Assembly (NCBI GenBank): GCA_002385485.1
Contig: DGDP01000067.1
Coordinates: 3,190-9,453 of the forward strand
Source of the DNA: Acetomicrobium sp. UBA3949
GTDB taxonomy: Bacteria > Synergistota > Synergistia > Synergistales > Acetomicrobiaceae
Length of the DNA stretch: 6,264 bases
Direction of reading: 5' to 3'
Made by a program: the position numbers and the translations under genes. Of this stretch, positions 1-5,025 are shown one piece after another (the first letter of the stretch is position 1; each line of letters begins with the position of its first letter). Under the pieces are notes generated by a model. It was not told the DNA's origin and ran no database searches. It saw nothing but the letters and a program-made list of their open reading frames with translations.

Positions 1-421
1 TCGACAGCTCCTTTGCAGCCGCCTCCGCTTCGTCGTATAGGCCTTCGGTCACCCTAAGCTCTACTTTATCTCCGCCCAGCCTTTTAATGGCCTTTCGTTT
101 GGTTATAGGGCATACCGACGGAACAAAGACTACCGCCCTGACGCCAAGCATTTTGGCAGCCATGGCCACCCCTTGAGCGTGATTGCCGCTTGAAGCGGTC
201 ACAACTCCCCGCTTTCTTTCGCCCTCGGACATGTGAAACATTTTATTAAGAGATCCTCTTATCTTAAAGGATCCGCAAGGTTGCATGTTCTCCCACTTGA
301 GAAAAACTCTTCCTCCCGTGATCTCGCTCAGATCGGCCGATTCTTCCGTTGGAGTGTGCCTCGCCTTGCCTTCTAAAAATTTCGCCGCCCTCAATACGTC
401 CCTCATTTCAGGCCATATCAT
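1..421 (-). CDS. Threonine/serine dehydratase (PLP fold type II), N-terminal part, cut by the window edge
   Basis: Reading the minus strand from an ATG at 421 gives 140 open residues to the left edge. Residues 39-56 (FLKWENMQPCGSFKIRG) hold the PLP-binding motif, with K53 as the expected Schiff-base lysine. Residues 77-84 (SSGNHAQG) match the phosphate/substrate-carboxylate loop of this family. Together these match the start of threonine ammonia-lyase (IlvA/TdcB type), which deaminates threonine to 2-oxobutanoate and serine to pyruvate in the cytoplasm. The missing C-terminus would show whether ACT regulatory domains are present, so biosynthetic IlvA, catabolic TdcB and serine racemase-like members cannot be separated. 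An AAAGGAG site lies at 443-437, 15 nt from the ATG; that spacing is long, but no better in-frame start was seen. It is transcribed divergently from the HD-GYP gene. The family is secure; the exact substrate is not. Confidence 0.9.
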   Translation of the reverse strand, partial: MIWPEMRDVLRAAKFLEGKARHTPTEESADLSEITGGRVFLKWENMQPCGSFKIRGSLNKMFHMSEGERKRGVVTASSGNHAQGVAMAAKMLGVRAVVFVPSVCPITKRKAIKRLGGDKVELRVTEGLYDEAEAAAKELS

Positions 422-467
422 AATTTTTATACGATTCTCCTTTGTGTGCTTTAATTTTATAAAGGTT

Positions 468-496
468 TTTACCACACTTCATGGTAATATTATAAT
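468..496 (+). promoter_or_regulatory. Predicted sigma70-type promoter for the HD-GYP/cob genes
   Basis: A TTTACC -35 element (468-473, 4 of 6 consensus bases) is followed by a 17-nt spacer and a perfect TATAAT -10 (491-496). Transcription would begin near 503, leaving a leader of about 110 nt before the HD-GYP start at 617. The -10 lies inside a perfect palindrome and the -35 lies inside an inverted repeat, so the site may be regulated. This is prediction from sequence only. Confidence 0.5.
469..487. promoter_or_regulatory. Operator-like inverted repeat TTACCA-N7-TGGTAA
   Basis: Two perfect 6-bp arms (469-474 and 482-487) flank a 7-nt spacer. The element covers most of the predicted rightward -35 and most of its spacer, a common position for a repressor operator, and also sits at the predicted leftward transcription start. 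As RNA it could fold into a small hairpin instead. No regulator is identifiable from this window. Confidence 0.4.
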
Positions 497-500
497 ATTA
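485..500. repeat. Perfect 16-bp AT palindrome in the divergent promoter region
   Basis: TAATATTATAATATTA is identical to its own reverse complement. It supplies a TATAAT-like -10 hexamer on each strand and is flanked by imperfectly symmetric sequence (ATGG at 481, CCAT at 507). The symmetry may simply reflect back-to-back -10 elements, or it may be a binding site for a dimeric regulator. Confidence 0.7.
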
Positions 501-515
501 ATTATTCCATGTCAA
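487..515 (-). promoter_or_regulatory. Predicted divergent promoter for the threonine/serine dehydratase gene
   Basis: On the minus strand a perfect TTGACA -35 (515-510) is followed by TAATAT (492-487) with a 17-nt spacer, or by a perfect TATAAT (494-489) with a short 15-nt spacer. Either -10 falls in the palindrome used by the rightward promoter. Transcription would begin near 480, about 60 nt before the dehydratase ATG at 421. The overlap means the two promoters probably compete for RNA polymerase. Confidence 0.45.
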
Positions 516-518
516 AGC

Positions 519-559
519 AGGAGGATACCATCTGCCCCTGTCCTCTTTGAGGCAGAGAT
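519..559 (+). promoter_or_regulatory. Leader segment with orphan Shine-Dalgarno and competing hairpins
   Basis: The untranslated leader of the HD-GYP gene contains AGGAGG (519-524) with no ATG, GTG or TTG at usable distance. GAGGATA (521-527) can pair with TGTCCTC (539-545). Alternatively TCTGCC (531-536) can pair with GGCAGA (551-556), or CCTC (542-545) with GAGG (549-552), and these pairings exclude each other. No known riboswitch consensus was recognised, including the GCAAAGC-type core of c-di-GMP-I aptamers. A regulatory role is conjecture. Confidence 0.25.
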
Positions 560-616
560 AGTCTTTTGGGTGCGCCGTTTTAAAAATTGATATTTTGTAG
601 AGGTGACTTCAGCCCA

Positions 617-1702
617 ATGAAGCTAATAAGCACAGAAAAGCTGAAATCGGGGATGATAGTAGCACGTCCTATTATATCGGATGCAGGCATCCTCTTACTT
701 AATAGTGATGTAATACTCAACGAACGTCTAATAGAGCTCATAAAAAGAAGGGGCATTCCCTTTCTTTACGTCAAGGACGATAGGATAGATACGGACGTTA
801 AACCCCTCATATCGCCCGATGATACTGCAAAGGCAGTATACGTCATCAAAAAAGCTTTCGACCAAGCCCTTCAAAGCAGCCTCAGGCGTTCCTCGCAGAT
901 GAACCTGGAACTTCTGGATGATATAGTTTCAGGCATCGTGGAAATCATTTCAAGACAAAATGACCTGATCGTTCACCTAATCGACATAAAAAACGCCGAT
1001 TCCTACACCTTCCAACACAGCCTCCAAGTTATGACCATTTCTCTTATGATCGGCAAGAGCCTGGATATGACCAAAAACCAACTCCACAATCTGGGCATGG
1101 GCGCGGTCCTGCACGACATAGGAAAGGTCGGAATTCCTAAGTCAATCTTGAACAAAGAAGGCCCTTTGACGGAGGAAGAGAGAAGTATAGTCAGACAACA
1201 CCCCAGAATAGGTTTTGAATTTCTGCAGGATTGCCCGTTAGTTTGGCCCACGGCCAGGTCCGTCGTCCTGCAACATCACGAAAAATGGGATGGCTCGGGT
1301 TACCCCCGAGGCCTTGCAGGAGAGGACATCCACATCTATTCTCGCATAGTAACCCCAGTGAACGTTTACGACGCTTTGATATCGAAAAGGCCCTATCAGG
1401 AATCCATGCTCCCTCATCAAGCCTATTATTACATAAGGGGAAAAGCCGGCATATTGTTCGACCCCCTCGTAGTAGAAAAATTCCTAGATATAGTAGCCCC
1501 CTATCCGATTGGCACTTGGGTCAAACTAAACTCCGGCGAGGTTGGATTGGTCACGTCGATCAAGCCAGGGAAAGTAGCCTATCCCGAGGTCAAGATCTTT
1601 TACGATAATAATTTAAAGCCTCTGAAAAACCCAACCACAATATCCTTGGCCGAAAACACAATATTATCTATAGATGAAGTTGTAGAGGAACCATCAGAAT
1701 AA
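617..1702 (+). CDS. HD-GYP domain protein, probable cyclic-di-GMP phosphodiesterase
   Basis: This 361-residue protein has no signal peptide or membrane segment and is predicted to be cytosolic. Residues 1 to about 60 resemble the small N-terminal domain often found before HD-GYP domains. The HD-GYP domain spans about 120-295, with H134 (TFQHS), HDIGK at 166-170, H195 (RQHP), HHE at 220-222, GSGYP at 226-230 and VYDAL at 250-254. Such domains hydrolyse c-di-GMP to pGpG or GMP using a bimetallic or trimetallic centre. About 60 C-terminal residues (PYPIGTWVKLNSGEVG and onward) form an extra beta-rich-looking segment seen on related proteins. Oddity: the conserved Asp before VYDAL is Asn (N249), which might weaken metal binding. 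The start at 617 is chosen because AGAGGTGA (599-606) lies 10 nt upstream; a TTG at 587 is in frame but has no ribosome binding site. It heads the run into cobT, 21 bp downstream. Confidence 0.9.
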   Translation: MKLISTEKLKSGMIVARPIISDAGILLLNSDVILNERLIELIKRRGIPFLYVKDDRIDTDVKPLISPDDTAKAVYVIKKAFDQALQSSLRRSSQMNLELLDDIVSGIVEIISRQNDLIVHLIDIKNADSYTFQHSLQVMTISLMIGKSLDMTKNQLHNLGMGAVLHDIGKVGIPKSILNKEGPLTEEERSIVRQHPRIGFEFLQDCPLVWPTARSVVLQHHEKWDGSGYPRGLAGEDIHIYSRIVTPVNVYDALISKRPYQESMLPHQAYYYIRGKAGILFDPLVVEKFLDIVAPYPIGTWVKLNSGEVGLVTSIKPGKVAYPEVKIFYDNNLKPLKNPTTISLAENTILSIDEVVEEPSE

Positions 1703-1723
1703 CATACGAAGGGGGATCGCTGA

Positions 1724-2722
1724 ATGTTTTTGCTTTGCATTGCCAACACAGAATTGAGCAAAATACCTGGCCTTTCTGCCGCAGGAGAAAACGTCGAAGC
1801 CATTAAATACACCGTGCCTTCCGATGCAGAACTCGTCTATTGGGGAAAATGCCTCACAAGCTCTTCCCTGCCGGTCGACCCTGAAGGACATCCCACACCT
1901 GCAATACTTACGAGGGCAGCTTACGAAGAGGCCCAATTTCCCGTCATTGTCGTAAGGACAGGAAGCTTCATCCCCCCCGCCTGTCCCTACGTAGAGATAT
2001 CGTCGACACCCGGAGCAAATCCCTTAGAAAGACCTGCCGTAATTGAAGCGAAGAGAATATATTCCTGGGCAAAAACCTTGGGACATAATATATCGGCAAT
2101 TGAGCCCCTTGTAGTCATAGGAGAATCCATACCTGGAGGGACCACCTCCGCATTTCTCGTTCTTAAGGCCCTGGGTTACGACGGCATGGTCTCCTCGGCA
2201 AGCCCCGAAAACCCGACGAACTTGAAAGTAGAGATTTGGAAAGAATGTTGTGAGGTCTACGGCATAAGCGAAGGTTCGCTTCGACATAAAGGGCTAGATG
2301 CCCTCTCTCTATTGGGAGATCCTATGCAGGCAGCGGTAGCAGGGATTGCCATGGGGTCCTTTAACAGGTCTCGCGTTGTCCTTGCAGGCGGAACTCAGAT
2401 GCTTGCCGTAGCGGCCATCTTGAGGCATGAAGGGTACAATGGGGAAATCGAGATAGCCACAACGAAATACGTGGCCACGGACAAGACGGCAAACTTCGTC
2501 GATCTGGCTGAAGACTTAGGAATTAAAACTCATGTCGTTCCCGTCGACCTATCCCGCTCAGCCTTCAAAGGGCTTTCGGATTACGAAAGAGGTTACGTAA
2601 AGGAGGGCGTTGGCGCCGGGGGCGCCCTGTGGTATGCAACTTATCTGGGCCTTTCACTTGATAGGTTGACCGACAAAATAGAGAAACTATACGAAAACTT
2701 AATAAAGGGAGCTCTTCAATGA
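1724..2722 (+). CDS. cobT: CobT of the archaeal/cyanobacterial type: nicotinate-nucleotide base phosphoribosyltransferase
   Basis: The 332-residue product transfers phosphoribose from nicotinate mononucleotide to a lower-ligand base such as 5,6-dimethylbenzimidazole, giving the alpha-ribotide that CobS uses. The sequence fits the archaeal/cyanobacterial CobT family (formerly UPF0284) rather than the standard enterobacterial form. Visible motifs are IPGLSAAG (14-21), PTPAILTRAA (58-67), ESIPGGTTSA (134-143), GDPMQAAVAGIA (198-209), AGGTQM (221-226), ATDKTANFVDLAE (251-263) and KEGVGAGGA (293-301). By analogy with the GEGSGA segment of classical CobT, E294 is the likely catalytic base; this is inference. 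Length is normal for the family. The ATG is preceded by AAGGGGG (1709-1715) with 8 nt spacing. Its stop overlaps the cobU start (ATGA), implying translational coupling, and the cobU and cobS neighbours support the assignment. Confidence 0.92.
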   Translation: MFLLCIANTELSKIPGLSAAGENVEAIKYTVPSDAELVYWGKCLTSSSLPVDPEGHPTPAILTRAAYEEAQFPVIVVRTGSFIPPACPYVEISSTPGANPLERPAVIEAKRIYSWAKTLGHNISAIEPLVVIGESIPGGTTSAFLVLKALGYDGMVSSASPENPTNLKVEIWKECCEVYGISEGSLRHKGLDALSLLGDPMQAAVAGIAMGSFNRSRVVLAGGTQMLAVAAILRHEGYNGEIEIATTKYVATDKTANFVDLAEDLGIKTHVVPVDLSRSAFKGLSDYERGYVKEGVGAGGALWYATYLGLSLDRLTDKIEKLYENLIKGALQ

Positions 2723-3273
2723 GACTGATATTTATCCTAGGAGGGGCGAGAAGCGGAAAGAGCAGCTTCGCAAAAGCTATATTGGAGAAATATGAAGGGC
2801 CCGTCACCTTTCTTGCCACCGCAAGGCCGGGCGACGAAGAAATGAGGAGGCGCATCTTTTTTCACAAAAGAGAAAGGCCTGCCTCATGGAGCACTTGGGA
2901 GGGCAATCCCAAGGATCTCATAGATTTCGCTGACGCGATCAAAGGTGCCGCTTTGATGGATTGTCTCACCACGTGGCTGTCGGAACTCATATTCGACAAT
3001 TACGATATCGAAAACCTCTCCGAAGGGGAGTGGCAAAGAGCCGAAGGAGAGCTTCTTTCCCGTGTAGAGGATTTGTGTGGAGTCAGAGGACCGGAAGTAT
3101 TCGTCATAGTTAGTAACGAGTTAGGTTGCGGAATTACACCCCTCTCGTTAATGGGACGAAGATTTCGGGACCTCCACGGCAGAGCCAATCAAATTGTCGC
3201 CTCGCGAGCGGAAAGGGTCGCCATGATCATGGCTGGATTGCCCCTATGGCTTAAAGGCAAACCACTCTTTTGA
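2719..3273 (+). CDS. cobU: CobU: adenosylcobinamide kinase / adenosylcobinamide-phosphate guanylyltransferase
   Basis: The 184-residue protein phosphorylates adenosylcobinamide and then transfers GMP from GTP to give adenosylcobinamide-GDP, the activated half of the nucleotide-loop reaction. The Walker A loop is GGARSGKS (8-15). HKRERPASW (49-57) holds H49, which aligns with the guanylylated histidine of Salmonella CobU (H46). DCLTTWLSEL (81-90), VSNELGCGITP (131-141) and the FRDLHGRANQ segment (149-158) all match the family, and length is typical. It is the bacterial bifunctional enzyme, not the archaeal guanylyltransferase CobY. The ATG lies in the last codons of cobT (4-bp overlap). Acts in the cytosol, with its product passed to membrane-bound CobS. 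Confidence 0.96.
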   Translation: MRLIFILGGARSGKSSFAKAILEKYEGPVTFLATARPGDEEMRRRIFFHKRERPASWSTWEGNPKDLIDFADAIKGAALMDCLTTWLSELIFDNYDIENLSEGEWQRAEGELLSRVEDLCGVRGPEVFVIVSNELGCGITPLSLMGRRFRDLHGRANQIVASRAERVAMIMAGLPLWLKGKPLF

Positions 3274-3346
3274 CTTCAGTGATTTGACAAAAGACGAGCG
3301 AGGCTGGTTGCAAAAAATTTTGCATATAAAATATCTTTTCAAGATA
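3266..3346 (+). promoter_or_regulatory. cobU-cobS intergenic region: possible internal promoter and small hairpins
   Basis: Between cobU and cobS there are 115 non-coding bases (3274-3388). TCTTTTG (3266-3272) and CAAAAGA (3288-3294) can form a 7-bp stem with a 15-nt loop but no following T-run, so it is a poor terminator. GCAAAA/TTTTGC (3310-3323) and TATCTT-TTC-AAGATA (3332-3346) are further inverted repeats. TTGCAT (3320-3325) plus GATAAT (3343-3348) with a 17-nt spacer, or TATAAA at 3325-3330, could serve as a weak promoter. A perfect TTGACA at 3284-3289 lacks a -10 at proper distance. No cobalamin riboswitch box was found here. Confidence 0.3.
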
Positions 3347-3388
3347 ATGTAGAGGTAATTCACAAATTCTAAAAGGGGGGGCCTGGCC

Positions 3389-4135
3389 TTGCGCATATTG
3401 GGGTTGATAGCGGCTTCATTTGCTTTTTTCAGCAGAATTCCCGTGCCTAAAATCCTTTTGCCCGAAAAAGAACCACCCTATGCCATGATTTTAGTCGTAT
3501 CTCCTCTAATGGGGGGATTATTAGGCGCCCTATGGGGAGGGATAGGGGCATTCCTCAGCCTGAGGTTTGCTGCGCTCGGTGCCGCCTGGGCTTCGGCAGT
3601 AGTATACGTCCTTTTGGGGTGGGGATTGCACCTGGACGGTCTGAGCGACATTGCCGACGGTTGGGCAAGCGGTAAAAGCGGTGAGGAAATGAGAGAGATC
3701 GTCAAGGACAGCCGCTGCGGTCCCTATGGCGTTATGGCCCTAGTCTTGACCTTTGGCCTCTGGACTTCCCTCCTGTTCGCCCTCCCTTCATGGCGATGGA
3801 TAACGATAGGAATGATAGTGAGCGCATCGGGCAAATGGGCGATGTGTTGCGCTGCCTGTATGGGCAACTGCCCTTGGAAGAACAGTATGGCCTTTTCCTT
3901 CGTTCAAAATTTTTCCCTCAAAGAAACCGCTTACGCTTTTATCTGTTTTGTGTTAATCTTCTTCTTCGGACCTTGGATGTGGGTCTTGTCCTTTTTAGCG
4001 ACGACGGTCGTAGGTGTCCTTATGTCCCTTTGGGCACAATACAGATTGGAGGGGATAAGCGGCGATGTCCTCGGGGCAACAGAGGTTTTAGGCGAAGTCC
4101 TTGCCCTTGCTGCTATAGCTTTATTTACGTCCTAA
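3389..4135 (+). CDS. cobS: CobS: adenosylcobinamide-GDP ribazoletransferase (cobalamin synthase)
   Basis: This 248-residue integral membrane enzyme joins adenosylcobinamide-GDP to the alpha-ribotide made by CobT, giving adenosylcobamide 5'-phosphate and GMP. Family signatures are SRIPVP (15-20), the acidic HLDGLSDIADG (81-91, expected to bind Mg2+), DSRCGPYG (107-114) and the C-terminal GISGDVLGATEVLGE (222-236). About six hydrophobic stretches are visible, roughly at 34-56, 60-80, 114-132, 138-156, 181-210 and 232-247. The start is a TTG, chosen because the G-run 3375-3381 ends 7 nt upstream and translation from it gives the usual N-terminus. It lies 115 bp after cobU, so it may share the upstream transcript or use its own promoter. 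Length matches the family, and no defect is seen. Confidence 0.95.
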   Translation: MRILGLIAASFAFFSRIPVPKILLPEKEPPYAMILVVSPLMGGLLGALWGGIGAFLSLRFAALGAAWASAVVYVLLGWGLHLDGLSDIADGWASGKSGEEMREIVKDSRCGPYGVMALVLTFGLWTSLLFALPSWRWITIGMIVSASGKWAMCCAACMGNCPWKNSMAFSFVQNFSLKETAYAFICFVLIFFFGPWMWVLSFLATTVVGVLMSLWAQYRLEGISGDVLGATEVLGEVLALAAIALFTS

Positions 4136-4200
4136 GCTATCAAGGGCAGGGCAGATCCGAAATTTTTAGCACACAGATAGGGAAAGAAGAAGTGGTAAGA

Positions 4201-5025
4201 ATGGAAAAACAGGGAAGAAAAAGAATAAAACTGATCGCGATAGATCTGGACGGATCTTTATTGACTTCACAAAACAACATCACCGAAAGGACGGCTCTGG
4301 CCATTAAAGAACTGATCTCCCGCGGGGTTATTTTTGTAATAGCAACGGGAAGGATGTTCCCCTCTGCAAGAAAATATGCCCTTCAATTCGGACCCAATAC
4401 TCAGGTAATATCTTATAATGGCGCTTTGATAAAAAGCGCTGCTGGCGAGCTGTTGTTGCATAAGCCGATACCGCTGAATTTGGCCAAGGACGTGATGTCC
4501 TTTTTAAGGGAGAGGAAATGGCACGTAAACAGCTACATTGACGATGTGCTCTACGTCAAGGAATTAAACCAAAAGGCCTTGATATATGCTAGAAACTCGG
4601 GTGTAACGCCCCAAGTCGCGGGCGATGAGATATACAACCCCAAAAAAGAGCCGACCAAGCTGCTCGTCGTTGCCGACGACCCAAGCCAGACGGAGCAAAT
4701 CAGGGACGATATAAAACTGAATTTCAACGGCCGCCTCTTCGTGGCCATTTCATCACCCCTTTACATCGATCTTGGGAATCCGGAGACGAGCAAGGGAAAG
4801 GCTATAAAATTTCTGGCCGATCGCCTTGGCATAGAAAGAGACGAAATATGCGTCATAGGCGATTCCGAAAACGACGTGGAGATGTTCGAAGCGGCAGGAG
4901 TGTCGATCGCCATGGGAAACGCTAGAGAGGACGTGAAATCCAAGGCCTCCTTCGTAACTACCTCCAACGACGAGGACGGCGTAGCCGCAGCCATCGAAGA
5001 GATCGTCATTCCCCGCTATCTTTAA
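4201..5025 (+). CDS. Cof-type HAD-superfamily phosphatase
   Basis: The 274-residue protein carries all four HAD motifs: DLDGS (15-19; D15 nucleophile, D17 acid/base), ATGR (48-51), SKGKA with lysine K198 (197-201), and GDSEND (220-225, Mg2+ ligands). The large cap inserted between motifs II and III, together with the GDSEND form, marks the Cof (type IIB) subfamily, which dephosphorylates sugar phosphates, flavin mononucleotide, PLP and other small phosphates. Substrate cannot be read from sequence. The ATG at 4201 is 65 nt after cobS; the ribosome binding site is unclear (GGAAAG 4181-4186 or AAGTGG 4190-4195), and a GTG at 4192 is an alternative start. The frame stays open back to 3790, but that part lies inside cobS and does not resemble a protein domain. 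Position after cobS permits a role in cobamide phosphate removal, but this is speculation. The 3' end overlaps the convergent aminotransferase gene. Confidence 0.9.
   Translation: MEKQGRKRIKLIAIDLDGSLLTSQNNITERTALAIKELISRGVIFVIATGRMFPSARKYALQFGPNTQVISYNGALIKSAAGELLLHKPIPLNLAKDVMSFLRERKWHVNSYIDDVLYVKELNQKALIYARNSGVTPQVAGDEIYNPKKEPTKLLVVADDPSQTEQIRDDIKLNFNGRLFVAISSPLYIDLGNPETSKGKAIKFLADRLGIERDEICVIGDSENDVEMFEAAGVSIAMGNAREDVKSKASFVTTSNDEDGVAAAIEEIVIPRYL

Noticed and set aside
509..550. 13-codon reading frame starting ATGTCAAAGCAG in the HD-GYP leader
   Set aside because: No ribosome binding site precedes the ATG, the AGGAGG lies inside the frame, and the ATG overlaps the predicted leftward -35. 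A leader peptide cannot be supported.
285..590. Open frame of 101 codons on the plus strand
   Set aside because: Its first half is antisense to the dehydratase, whose frame carries clear PLP-enzyme motifs, and the rest lies in the promoter/leader region. It has no recognisable domain and no ribosome binding site.
587..616. TTG start ten codons upstream of the chosen HD-GYP start
   Set aside because: There is no Shine-Dalgarno before it, whereas AGAGGTGA is placed well for the ATG at 617, where homology also begins.
503..616. Cyclic-di-GMP or cobalamin riboswitch in the leader
   Set aside because: No GCAAAGC-like c-di-GMP core or B12 box was found by eye; a covariance model search would be the decisive test.
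2612..2626. GGCGCC repeated with a 3-bp gap, able to form a hairpin in cobT
   Set aside because: It encodes the conserved glycine/alanine-rich GVGAGGA segment, and no T-run follows, so codon content explains it.
3790..4200. 137-codon upstream extension of the HAD frame
   Set aside because: It overlaps cobS in another frame, and its basic, low-complexity-like translation resembles no domain. The HAD fold starts with KLIAIDLDGS just after the ATG at 4201.
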